DNA of 45,204 nucleotides from Embleya sp040605455 (GTDB taxonomy: Bacteria > Actinomycetota > Actinomycetes > Streptomycetales > Streptomycetaceae): the NCBI RefSeq assembly GCF_040605455.1, contig NZ_JBEXCV010000063.1, positions 1 to 45,204 of the forward strand, written 5' to 3'. Position numbers and translations under genes: made by a program. The notes beneath the pieces are model-generated. The model was not told where the DNA came from. It saw only the letters and a list, made by a program, of their open reading frames with translations, and did no database searches. Shown piece by piece: positions 1-7,784 of the stretch; the stretch's first letter is position 1; every line of letters begins with the position of its first letter.

Positions 1-28
1 CGGCCGGGCCCGGGGCGGTGGTGGTCAT
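1..28 (-). CDS. possible start of a sugar ABC transporter permease (partial)
   Basis: An ATG on the minus strand at 26-28 opens a frame reading MTTTAPGPA off the left edge, preceded by an AGGA at a plausible distance. It lies about 100 bases downstream of, and in the same direction as, a sugar-binding lipoprotein gene. In carbohydrate ABC operons the membrane permease usually follows in this place. Only nine codons are visible, so the function rests on context alone. Confidence 0.35.
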
Positions 29-127
29 GATGGGCGTCCTTGCCGATCGGGGGCGGTGGGGCGGCGTGCCGGCCGGGGGAGGGCGGCGTGTTCCACGCGC
101 GTGCTTGGGGTGCGCCGGGTGCTGCGG

Positions 128-1441
128 CTACTTGCTGTAGCGGCCGCTCGTGAACTCCTCCTGGAGCTTCTTCGCCTCGGAGGAGGGGTCGGATCCCTGG
201 ATGACCTTCTTGACCGTGTCGCCGGCGACCACGGTGAAGTCGCTCATGTTGTTGCGCTCGCCGACGGAGGAGTCCACGAGCTGCTGGAGCGCGGTGTAGC
301 CGGTCTTCGCGGTCTCGGTGGACAGCACGTCCGGCGCGAGCGCGAAGTCCTTCTTGCTCGGGAACAGGCCCAGGTCCGCGCCCCATACGGAGACGCCGTC
401 GCCGACGGTCAGGAACTTGAGCAGCTCGGCCGCCTCCTTGGGGTGCTTGGAGTTCTTCGGGACGGCCAGGCCGGTCTCGATGAAGCCGCGCAGCGAGGGG
501 GTCGCGGTCGGGTTCAGCACGGGCAGGGCGGCGGCGCCGACGTCCTTGATGTCGATCTTGTTGGCGCTGCGGTAGCCGGGGGAGAGCATGCCCGCGTCCC
601 AGGTGCCGCCCACGTAGAACGCCGACTTGCCGGACGCGAACAGCTCGGTGGCGCGCGTGCCGGTCAGGTCGAGGGTGTCCTTGCTGAGCGTGCCGTCCTT
701 GTACAGGCTCGCGTAGTCGCGCAGCGCGCCGACGTACGCCTCGTTGTCCCAGCGGCCCTTGCCGTAGCGGATGTCGTTGAACAGCGTGGGTGTGCTCTGC
801 CCGGCCACGGTGAGCGCGACCTCGTCCTGGAACCACGAGTCGCCGGCCATCACGACCGGGATGCTGTCCGGCGCGGTCGCCTTGACCTTGGTGACGGCCT
901 CCTTGAGCTCGGCCATGGTCTTGGGCACGGTGGTGACGCCGGCCCGGTCGAGCATGTCCTTGTTGTAGAACATCGCGGCCGAGCCGAGTCGGCCCATCGG
1001 GATGAAGTAGAGCTTGCCGTCCTTGACCAGCTTCCGGCTCTGGTCGAGGGCCTTCGGCGCGAGTTGGCTCAGTACGTCGTCACCGATGCCCAGGTCGGCG
1101 ATCGGGGTCAGCTTGGCGTGCAACTGCTCGGCCATCGCGGAGGTCTGCACGCCGACCAGGTCGAGCTTCTGACCGCTGTTCAGAGCCAGCGGAAGCTTTT
1201 TCTGGTAGTCGGAGTTCGTGCTGAGCTGAAGGTCGACCTTGATGTTCGGGTTCGCGGCCTCGAATGCGGCGATGGTCTTCTTGAGCGTCGCATCGGTCGG
1301 AAACCAGGTCGAGTACTTGAGGGTGACCTTGCCGCCGGTCGAGGACGACGAGCCGTCGTTGCCGCATGCCGAGGCCAGCATGGCGAAGGCCGCGACACCC
1401 GCCACCGTGGTGGCGAACCGCCGTATCCCTGAGCTCTTCAT
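128..1441 (-). CDS. ABC transporter extracellular sugar-binding lipoprotein
   Basis: A 437-aa solute-binding protein of the family 1 (carbohydrate) type. It captures a sugar outside the membrane and delivers it to an ABC permease. The start at 1441 has a GGAG upstream. The N-terminus is a lipoprotein signal: MKSSGIRRF, a hydrophobic stretch, then the lipobox LASAC with the cysteine at about residue 26 and a Ser/Gly linker. The mature part begins VTLKYSTWFPTDATLKK, a usual opening for this family, and length is normal. Sequence further upstream stays open but has no better start. Neighbours are an L-rhamnose mutarotase and a divergent lactonase-like amidohydrolase, and a permease seems to begin at the left edge. 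The substrate is therefore probably L-rhamnose, L-fucose or an oligosaccharide containing one of them; this is inferred from context. Confidence 0.9.
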   Translation of the reverse strand: MKSSGIRRFATTVAGVAAFAMLASACGNDGSSSSTGGKVTLKYSTWFPTDATLKKTIAAFEAANPNIKVDLQLSTNSDYQKKLPLALNSGQKLDLVGVQTSAMAEQLHAKLTPIADLGIGDDVLSQLAPKALDQSRKLVKDGKLYFIPMGRLGSAAMFYNKDMLDRAGVTTVPKTMAELKEAVTKVKATAPDSIPVVMAGDSWFQDEVALTVAGQSTPTLFNDIRYGKGRWDNEAYVGALRDYASLYKDGTLSKDTLDLTGTRATELFASGKSAFYVGGTWDAGMLSPGYRSANKIDIKDVGAAALPVLNPTATPSLRGFIETGLAVPKNSKHPKEAAELLKFLTVGDGVSVWGADLGLFPSKKDFALAPDVLSTETAKTGYTALQQLVDSSVGERNNMSDFTVVAGDTVKKVIQGSDPSSEAKKLQEEFTSGRYSK

Positions 1442-1580
1442 GGTTCTCCGTAAGTTGTTGGATGGCTCGCGGCTCGGACCGACCCCGTGATCGAGCCGCG
1501 CAGGGCACCTTTTGAGGCATCTGCGGAGGGATGTGAGGGTTTGCGGGTCACCCTTCAGGCGATCCCTTGCTGGGCTGGAG

Positions 1581-1608
1581 CTTATACATCCGATCTCTGG
1601 CCGCACAA
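1581..1608 (-). promoter_or_regulatory. putative promoter of the sugar-binding protein gene with embedded operator
   Basis: On the minus strand a TTGTGC (1603-1608) and a TATAAG (1581-1586) are separated by 16 bases. The spacer holds GATCGGAT (1588-1595), the same core found twice in the mutarotase/amidohydrolase divergent region, and TTGATCCG recurs further upstream (1717-1724). A regulator bound here would block RNA polymerase. The leader to the start codon would be about 130 bases. The rest of 1442-1825 holds no credible gene. Confidence 0.4.
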
Positions 1609-1825
1609 GGGTTACAGAGCGCTGCGGCCGACTCGATACCTCAGGTCCCATTTCGCGGGCAATCCTGGCCTCGACGGTGCTTACGATTGCGGTTTTGGTG
1701 GTGAAATGTGCGATCTCGGATCAAGGGTGGGGTCATTGCTTCCGTACTGACAGTGACAAATACATCGGCTCTTTGTGATGGAGAGGAGTGTGCGTCGCGT
1801 TGTGACGTGGAACGGGCCGGTGGCG

Positions 1826-2137
1826 TCACAGACTCCAGACCAGGGGTAGGGTCGCCTCCTTGCCATCGGCCGAATAGTCGTGCGGTACCGCCGTCAATTC
1901 GCCCATGCGGGCCTGCCATTCGATGTTGACCGGCAGGTCGGCGAGGGAGGTGAGCAGTGCGGCGTAGTCGTCGCATTCGAGTACGTGGAACAGGTCCAGG
2001 CCGCTGCGCCAGATGTTCCACTCGTGCACGCCGGCCGCCCGGATCGCGGCGATCAGTGCGTCCGGCACCTGGCGGTGGGCCTGTTCGTACTCGCTCTCGC
2101 GGCCGGCCGCGAGTCGGGTGTGCAGGGCTACGCGCAT
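1826..2137 (-). CDS. rhaM: L-rhamnose mutarotase
   Basis: A 103-aa protein beginning MRVALHTRLAAGRESEYEQ, with the compact fold typical of the RhaM/YiiL family (about 100-110 aa). These enzymes speed the interconversion of alpha and beta anomers of L-rhamnose, and related ones act on L-fucose. Conserved features visible are the central HEWNIWRSG, the FHVLECDDY segment and the C-terminal PLVWSL. The start at 2137 is set by a GGGAG just upstream; the frame extends to 2248 but that extension is low-complexity. It is divergent from the amidohydrolase at 2340 and reads toward the sugar-binding protein, which fits a deoxy-sugar uptake and catabolism locus. Confidence 0.88.
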   Translation of the reverse strand: MRVALHTRLAAGRESEYEQAHRQVPDALIAAIRAAGVHEWNIWRSGLDLFHVLECDDYAALLTSLADLPVNIEWQARMGELTAVPHDYSADGKEATLPLVWSL

Positions 2138-2236
2138 GATGTGAACTCCCCGGTGGGTGATGGGTGATGGGTGGTGGGTGGTGATTGACGGTGACCGGTG
2201 TCGAGCCTTGACAGTAGGTCGGCCGTCACGCTTCAG

Positions 2237-2311
2237 TGATCGGATCAATTCTTCGGAGTTGCCTCAGCTTCTTGAGCAACTCGGACTCTAGACAACCCAA
2301 TGATCCGATGA
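2237..2311. promoter_or_regulatory. divergent control region with paired operator-like repeats
   Basis: Two inverted copies of one motif flank the region: TGATCGGATCAATT at 2237-2250 and AATGATCCGATGA at 2299-2311, matching 10 of 11 bases as an inverted pair. Between them GAGTTGC (2256-2262) and GCAACTC (2276-2282) form another inverted repeat. The copies sit next to the start regions of the divergent mutarotase and amidohydrolase genes, and the core recurs in the promoter of the sugar-binding protein. This suggests a dimeric repressor (GntR/FadR or LacI type) controlling all three. No gene for such a regulator lies in the window. Confidence 0.5.
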
Positions 2312-2339
2312 CTACCTCTCATGTACAGGAGATCCGGGC

Positions 2340-3194
2340 GTGACCGTTTCGGTGCGAGTGGACGCGCATCATCACCTGTGGGACACGGCCGAGCGCGACT
2401 ACGGGTGGATGGACGGCGCGTGGGCGGACCCGCTGCGCGGCCGGTTCGGACCGCACGAACTCGCGGCGGCCGTCCGGAACCGGGGAGAGGTGGCAACGAT
2501 CGCCGTCCAGGCGCTCGCCGACGCCGCGGAGAGCGCCGAGTTGCTGGCGATCGCGGCCGATCCGAGCACGCCGGTCGCCGCGGTCGTGGGCTGGGTGGAC
2601 CTGACCGCCCAGGACGCCGCCGATCACATCGCCGCGCTGCGCGCCGGCCCGGGCGGCGCGCACCTGGTCGGCATCCGGCACCTCGTACAGGACGAGCCGG
2701 ACCCCCGATGGCTGCTGCGCCCGGATGTGGGCCGCTCGCTGGCCGCGCTGACCCGTGCGGGTCTGGTGTACGACCTCCTGGTCAAGCCGCCGCAACTGGC
2801 CGCCGCGGGCCGGGTGGCCCAAGAGCATCCGGAACAGTCCTTCGTGCTCGACCACATCGGCAAGCCCGAGATCGACGCCGACGGTTGGGAGCCGTGGGCC
2901 GAGGCGATCCGTGACATCGGCGCGCTGCCCAACGTCACGGTCAAACTGTCCGGCGTCGTCACCGAAGCCGATTGGCAGGACTGGACGTTCGATCGGCTGC
3001 TTCCGTACGCGCGCCACGCGCTGCAGACGTTCGGCCCCGAACGCACGATGTTCGGCTCGGACTGGCCGGTTTGCACGCTCGCCGCTTCGTACGACGACGT
3101 GCTCTCGCTCGCGGAGCGCACCTGCGCGGACTTGTCGACGGCCGAGCGCGATCGGGTCTTCGGCGGCACCGCTCGTGCGGTGTACGGGTTCTGA
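2340..3194 (+). CDS. amidohydrolase-2 family lactonase (L-fuconolactonase/L-rhamnonolactonase type)
   Basis: A 284-aa TIM-barrel amidohydrolase. It starts with GTG at 2340, seven bases after CAGGAG. The N-terminal VDAHHHLWD is the H-x-H metal site typical of this family. FVLDHIGKPEI (mid-protein) and FGSDWPVCTL near the C-terminus carry the later His and Asp residues. Family members open sugar lactones, for example L-fucono-1,5-lactone or L-rhamnono-lactone, in the non-phosphorylated catabolism of deoxy sugars. The neighbouring L-rhamnose mutarotase and sugar-binding protein support that use. Length is normal and the gene looks intact. The exact lactone is not decided by sequence; 4-sulfomuconolactonase-type activity is another family role but less fitting. 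Confidence 0.85.
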   Translation: MTVSVRVDAHHHLWDTAERDYGWMDGAWADPLRGRFGPHELAAAVRNRGEVATIAVQALADAAESAELLAIAADPSTPVAAVVGWVDLTAQDAADHIAALRAGPGGAHLVGIRHLVQDEPDPRWLLRPDVGRSLAALTRAGLVYDLLVKPPQLAAAGRVAQEHPEQSFVLDHIGKPEIDADGWEPWAEAIRDIGALPNVTVKLSGVVTEADWQDWTFDRLLPYARHALQTFGPERTMFGSDWPVCTLAASYDDVLSLAERTCADLSTAERDRVFGGTARAVYGF

Positions 3195-3522
3195 CGGCCC
3201 GTTGGGGAAGCCGCTCCGGGCGGTCGACGTGCGGCAGGCCCAGCCCTTGCGAATCGCCGGTGCGCCGGCCTGGAATCGGCTGTCCGCATCCAACAGGGTG
3301 AGCACGTCGCCGACCCGGCGGCAGTAGGTGCGCTGCCGATGCCACGGACCGCGCCCGGCGCGGGCGTTCGCTCAGACGCCGTCACGATCGCTGCCAGTGT
3401 CCCGCAGGCGGCAATCATTCGGGCAGGTGCGGCGGGGAGCGGACGGCCCGTGGGCTGGGTGCGGGGCCGTATGGGGGCGTCGGCCGGGGCGACGGCTCGG
3501 GTGTGTTCGGTGTGTGGTCGGG
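3195..3522. other. intergenic region, no gene seen
   Basis: This 328-base stretch lies between the amidohydrolase and the tail of the broken nuclease gene. Open frames exist on both strands but have no ribosome binding site, no recognisable domain and arginine-rich composition typical of shadow frames. I see no clear terminator hairpin. Confidence 0.5.
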
Positions 3523-3968
3523 TCAGCAGGCGTTGAGGATCGTGGTGAGCGCGCTCTTCTCGGTGGAGTCGATGGTGAGCGCGTAGTCGTGCTTGACCTG
3601 GACCCAGGCGCGGGCGTAAGTGCAGCGGTAGGACGCCTGCGGGAGCCACTCGGCGGGATCCCGGTCGCCCTTGGAACGGTTGGACGAGGCCGAGACGGCG
3701 ATGAGTTGGGGTCGGTCACGTCGTTGGCGAAGGCGCGACGTCGGGTCGTGGTCCACGCCCAGGCGCCGGATGCCCAGGCTTCGGACAGCGGTACGAGGTG
3801 GTCGATGTCGAACGTCGACGGATTCGTGGTCACCACGTTGTCGTAGGCGCTGGTCCAAGTGCCGGAGGTCGCGGTACACGCGCTGTTCGTGGTCACGCCG
3901 GCGCCGTCGCGCTCGAGGATCCATTCGCGGGTGTCACAGGTCCCGGAGATGGTGATCCAGGTCGGGAA
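3523..3968 (-). pseudogene. broken secreted HNH/DUF1524-type nuclease
   Basis: Two overlapping minus-strand frames together encode the core of the actinobacterial secreted HNH (DUF1524-like) nuclease family. The first frame gives FPTWITISGTCDTREW, then the catalytic stretch FDIDHLVPLSEAW and FANDVTDP. The second gives LIAVSASSNRSKGDRDP, YRCTYARAWVQVK and ends ALTTILNAC. The switch lies at a run of four G on the plus strand (3708-3711), where a fifth would restore the reading. The secretion signal and N-terminal third expected in this family are absent: homology stops at Phe near 3966-3968, where unrelated plus-strand coding begins. The frameshift alone could be a sequencing error, but the missing N-terminus argues for a true pseudogene. 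Confidence 0.82.
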
Positions 3969-3970
3969 CA

Positions 3971-4222
3971 GTGCGGTTCGGTGTCCTCGGCTACGCGGCC
4001 TACACGTCGGCCGTGGCCGGCGGCCGAGAGCCGTCCGCGCTCGTGGACGTGTTGGAGTTCACCGTCCGCGCCCTGACGACCGGCCTGGAACTGGGCCACG
4101 CCGAACCGGACACCCTCATCGAGGCGGCGAAGACACTGGCCGACCGCTACGACGAAAGCAACCGCCCCGACGACGCGGCGGCCGTCAGACGAGCGGCCGA
4201 GGGCATGGCCGAGCTGGACTGA
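3971..4222 (+). pseudogene. probable C-terminal fragment of an unknown helical protein
   Basis: An 83-codon plus-strand frame from a GTG at 3971 to the stop at 4222. It reads YAAYTSAVAGGREPSALVDV, then helical segments with LADRYDESNRPDDAAAVRRA near the end, in a codon pattern typical of real genes here. It resembles the end of a helical-repeat or TPR-like protein, but I do not recognise the family. There is no ribosome binding site. The open frame continues upstream into the nuclease remnant on the other strand, so its own start seems to have been lost at the same junction. It could instead be a genuine small gene. Confidence 0.4.
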
Positions 4223-4420
4223 CCCGGTTTCCGCGGCGTCGCGTACCCCCGCAGGCAGCGGTCGTGCGGCCGAACCGCCGCCGGACCGCGCGGCGTTCGT
4301 ATCGCGTTGCACGCCCGACGCCGTCATCCCGCCCCGCTCCGGGTGGCCCGCCGCACCCCGCTCGGGAGTTGGAGCGTGGTGCGGCTTTGTCGGCGTCGGC
4401 GTTGTGGTCGGCGGGTTCGT

Positions 4421-4621
4421 TCAGAGAGGGGTCACTTCGGTGTCGGTCACCGATACGTTGACCGAGCGAGTGCCGCCGAGAAGGCCCGGGAGGGTGAAGG
4501 CCACGTCGAGGCGTTTGTCGAATCGGTGGCCGACGACTACGCCCAGGGTTCCCGCCGGGACCGACTGGGCGAGGGCACCACCGAGGTCTTGGACGGCTTT
4601 GACCTTCGTTCCGATCTCCAC
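4421..4621 (-). CDS. small hypothetical protein, beta-rich
   Basis: A 66-aa frame starting with GTG at 4621, with AGGGAAGG about eight bases upstream. It begins MEIGTKVKAVQDLGGALAQ and ends with a run of alternating hydrophobic residues (VNVSVTDTEVTPL). The pattern of short beta strands with PAGTLGVVVGH suggests a small SH3-like barrel, but no family is recognised. It stands alone between the broken nuclease region and the ABC exporter. The coding call rests on codon pattern and start signal. Confidence 0.5.
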   Translation of the reverse strand: MEIGTKVKAVQDLGGALAQSVPAGTLGVVVGHRFDKRLDVAFTLPGLLGGTRSVNVSVTDTEVTPL

Positions 4622-4734
4622 AGTGGGCCTTCCCTGTCACTGGTGGGGTAGGGGTCTCGTGCTCCCGGCCCCGATGCCGGGCCTCGTGCCGGATGGGGTG
4701 GGCGGTTGGGCCTGCCAGCGGGTGGTGCGCTCGG

Positions 4735-6729
4735 TCACGGCCGGCCGTGCGATTCGGTGCCGCGGTCCTGTTGCAGGCGCCACAGTTCGGCGAACAACCC
4801 GTCCGTGTCGGACAGGAGTTCCTCGAACGCACCGCGTTGGACGACACGTCCCGATTCCATGACGACGATCTCGTCGGCCACCGCCACATTGGCCAGACGA
4901 TGGGTGACCAGGACCACGGCGCTTTCCCGGGCGATGCCGCGCAGCCCGGCGAAGATCCGGTGCTCGGCCCGGGGATCGAGGGCGGAGGTGGGTTCGTCCA
5001 GGCAGATCAGGCCGGGTTCCGCGTACAGGGCGCGGGCGATGCCGAAGCGCTGCCACTGACCCACGGACGGATCGATGCCGCCCCACCACTCCCGGGCCAG
5101 GAGCGTGGCGAGGCCGCGGGGGAGCCCGGCGATGACGTCGTCCGCGCCGGAGGCCGCCGCCGCGCGATCGAGGGCTTCGGCGTCGTCGGCGCGGGGTTGG
5201 CCGAGGTTGATGTTCAGGCGGGCGGACAGCGGCCAACGGGCGATTTCCTGCGGGACGTACCCGAGGTGGGCCCAGGCGGCGTGCGGGTCGAGGTCCGCGA
5301 TGTCGTTCCCGTCCCAGGTGATGCGGCCCGCGTGCGGCAGGTAGAGGCCGCACAGGAGGCGCGAGAGCGTGGACTTGCCGGAGCCGTTTTCGCCGACCAG
5401 GGCCAGGATCCGGCCCTTGCGCACCTCCAGGTCGACGCCGTCCACGGCAGCGGTCGCCTTGCCCGGATAGTTGTATGTGACGTTCTCCGCGCGTACGACG
5501 ACCGGCGATTTCGGCGTGCGAGTGCCCCGCTTCATGCCGTGGCCGCCTGCTTCGTCGAGGAAGCGGGCCCAGTCGTCGAGGTAGAGGCCGACGCTGTACA
5601 ACCGGCTGCCCGAGACCACCAGACCGCCCAGTGCCGTTCCGACGGTGCGCAGCGCGATGACGGCGGTGCCCGCGGCGGCCACCGACATCCGGCCGGTGGA
5701 CAACAGGTAGGCGAGCGCGGCCCACACCAGGCTCGCGGCCAGGCCGCCCATGGCGGCACCGATCAGGCCGATCTTCGCGGTGGTCCAGGCACCGGCCTGG
5801 GTGACGCGTTGCACGCGCTCGGCGGCGATCGAGTACCGGTTCAGCAGGTACGGCGCCATCGTGCAGGCGCGCACCTGGTCGGCCCAGCGTTGGTCGGAGA
5901 TGTGCCACCGCAGCATGTTGAGCAGCCGCCGCTCGTCCTGGGTGCGGAGCGTGGTCAGGTATTCGACCCTGGCCCCGCGTACCGCGGCGACTCCGCGGGG
6001 GAGGGCACCGAGCAGGAGGAGGGGGAGCAGCACCGGGTGCAGGATGGTGAGGACGGACGCGGCGGCGATCAGGGAGGCGCAGGCGGCGAGTACGTCCTGC
6101 GATTGCGGCATCAGGCCGCGCATCGACTGCAGGCCGCGATCGGCCGCATCCCACCGGTCCTGATAGCCGGGGTGGTTGTAGGCGGCCAACTCGGCCCGGG
6201 AGGCGGCCTGGAGGAGGAGCCATTCGGATTCGCGAGTCAGGCGAGGGGTGACCCGTGCGGACAGGCCGACGACGGCGATGCCCAGCACGGCGCGCACGCC
6301 GACCGCCGAGGCGAGCAGGACGATCGAGGGCAGCGCCTCGCGCAGCCGGTCGGCGACGTTGCCGGCGGAGATCAGCGCGGTGATCGTGCCCGTCGTCGCG
6401 AGCAGGCCGCCGGCTTCCAGGAGACCGGCGAGGGCCTGGCACACCAACAGCGCGATCAGCGCGCCCGGGTCGGCCCGCCAGGCCAGGCGCATCGCGCGCA
6501 TGATCAGTCGGGGCAGGCGGGCCGCCATCGCCCGGGTGGTGATCCTGGTCAGCGCGACCTGGGTGTCGCGTCCGGGCGGTGCGAACCGCGGTTCCTGGTC
6601 CGCCGGTTCGTCGGCGCTCGGGGTGTCCGGCGCGGGCGGTCGATCGGTGCCGCTCTGGTGCGGAATGCCGGTCGACCCGGGTTTCGAGTGTGCCGAGGAG
6701 GGGTCTCCTCCGGTGGCTTTCGTGGTCAT
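4735..6729 (-). CDS. ABC exporter, fused membrane and ATPase domains
   Basis: A 664-aa half-transporter. The start at 6729 follows an AGGAGG. The first ~60 residues are a polar, Pro-rich cytoplasmic leader. Membrane helices follow from about residue 85 (GALIALLVCQALAGLLEAGG) through about 385. The ATPase domain has Walker A GENGSGKST (near 445), a Q-loop (YVPQE), Walker B GLICLDEPTSALD and an H-loop (VTHRLA). The signature motif reads PSVGQWQRF in place of LSGGQ, so its first Gly is lost while the last Gly-Gln are kept; the SVGQWQ form occurs in a group of actinobacterial exporters. It probably works as a homodimer, exporting an unknown substrate. No biosynthetic genes adjoin it, so it is not clearly tied to the cluster at 13-35 kb. 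Confidence 0.88.
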   Translation of the reverse strand: MTTKATGGDPSSAHSKPGSTGIPHQSGTDRPPAPDTPSADEPADQEPRFAPPGRDTQVALTRITTRAMAARLPRLIMRAMRLAWRADPGALIALLVCQALAGLLEAGGLLATTGTITALISAGNVADRLREALPSIVLLASAVGVRAVLGIAVVGLSARVTPRLTRESEWLLLQAASRAELAAYNHPGYQDRWDAADRGLQSMRGLMPQSQDVLAACASLIAAASVLTILHPVLLPLLLLGALPRGVAAVRGARVEYLTTLRTQDERRLLNMLRWHISDQRWADQVRACTMAPYLLNRYSIAAERVQRVTQAGAWTTAKIGLIGAAMGGLAASLVWAALAYLLSTGRMSVAAAGTAVIALRTVGTALGGLVVSGSRLYSVGLYLDDWARFLDEAGGHGMKRGTRTPKSPVVVRAENVTYNYPGKATAAVDGVDLEVRKGRILALVGENGSGKSTLSRLLCGLYLPHAGRITWDGNDIADLDPHAAWAHLGYVPQEIARWPLSARLNINLGQPRADDAEALDRAAAASGADDVIAGLPRGLATLLAREWWGGIDPSVGQWQRFGIARALYAEPGLICLDEPTSALDPRAEHRIFAGLRGIARESAVVLVTHRLANVAVADEIVVMESGRVVQRGAFEELLSDTDGLFAELWRLQQDRGTESHGRP

Positions 6730-7054
6730 CGCGGTGCCTCCTGAACGTGCGGGCGAGATCGCCTGCGGGAGTGTCCGCTCATGCTTCTGGCGTGTGCCCG
6801 GCCCCGGCAGAGCGCACGGATGTGCGAGCAAGGCGCGGGGGTGACGAAGGCGCCCGGACCGGACGCTCCACCAACCGAGTCGCTGCCGGGCGTGATCGGA
6901 CAGCCTCACGGAAGGGCCGTGCGGGGTCCGGGATTTCGTCGGCGCCGCCGCAGTGCGCCGGGCGCACGCGGGCGGCGCACGAGACCGGCTCCATCTCCGC
7001 GAACAGCGGCGTCGCGGACGGTTGCCCGGGCACGGGCGGTGCCCGGCGGTCGGA
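6730..7054. other. intergenic region upstream of the ABC exporter
   Basis: This 325-base region lies between the AsnC-type regulator (minus strand, ending 7055) and the ABC exporter start at 6729. It should hold the exporter's promoter, unless that gene is read through from the regulator. No convincing gene is seen; open frames here are arginine-rich and lack start signals. Confidence 0.45.
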
Positions 7055-7504
7055 TCAGCCCGCGGTGCCGCCGGTGGGGATCGTCCGCTCGAAGAAGGTT
7101 TCGAGCACGACCGTCGCCTGCGTGCTGCTGACCCCCTCGATCGCGTGGATGCGGCGCAGCACATCCTGCATCGCCTCGGTGGACGTGGTGCGGACCTTGA
7201 GCAGCACCGAGGCCGTTCCGGCGATCACATGCGCCTCCTGGATCTCCGTGACGGCCGTGAAGGCCGGTCCGGAGTCACCCATCCAGGCCACCGAGTCGAC
7301 GGTGACGAAGGCCAGGACGTCCAGGCCCACCGCGGCCGGGTCCACGTCGACGACGGTACGGCGGATGACACCGCTCGCCCGCAGCTTGCGTACCCGCTCG
7401 TGCGCGGCACCGGCGGATAGCCCCACCTCTCTGCCGAGCTCGGCATAAGTACGGCCGGCGTCCCGCTGGAGCAGCGCGAGCAGGTCCCGATCGATGTCGT
7501 CCAA
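7055..7504 (-). CDS. Lrp/AsnC family transcriptional regulator
   Basis: A 149-aa regulator. The start is taken as TTG at 7504, directly after GGAGG with seven-base spacing; the longer frame upstream is low-complexity. The N-terminal winged helix-turn-helix is clear: LDDIDRDLLALLQRDAG, then YAELGREVGLSAGAAHERVR and IRRTVVDVDPAAVGLDVLAF. The C-terminal half is an RAM ligand-binding domain (VTEIQEAHVIAGTASVLLKV). Such proteins sense amino acids or related metabolites and often control the divergent neighbour. Here that is the SMP-30-type lactonase, across a 280-base gap containing a palindrome. Confidence 0.9.
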   Translation of the reverse strand: MDDIDRDLLALLQRDAGRTYAELGREVGLSAGAAHERVRKLRASGVIRRTVVDVDPAAVGLDVLAFVTVDSVAWMGDSGPAFTAVTEIQEAHVIAGTASVLLKVRTTSTEAMQDVLRRIHAIEGVSSTQATVVLETFFERTIPTGGTAG

Positions 7505-7706
7505 GGGGTTCCTCCGTAGTCGCGCCGATCGAGGCGGCTCGATGGTAGCGAGCCGTCCCGGACGCCCCGCGACCGAGTACGCCCGCGGCGCCGCCGACCT
7601 GCCGGGCCCCGGCCGGTCCGCTGCGCAACGGATCCGCCGGACGCCGGCCGAGCACTCGTCCGTGCCTCCGCACCCCCTGCGGCACGAGATGAAGTTCGAT
7701 GACACC

Positions 7707-7728
7707 TTGACTTCGCCGAATCATATTC
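7707..7728 (+). promoter_or_regulatory. putative promoter/operator upstream of the SMP-30 gene
   Basis: A TTGACT (7707-7712) suits a -35 element and is followed by the perfect palindrome GAATCATATTC (7718-7728), an AT-rich island in GC-rich DNA. The palindrome lies between the AsnC-type regulator and the SMP-30 gene, so it may be that regulator's binding site. The -10 box is not clear: TATTCT and TATTCA are both candidates. Confidence 0.35.
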
Positions 7729-7784
7729 TGTATTCATGCAGAGAAGAAAGATGATGTTCGGTAGCCACGAGGAGTCGCGAGACG

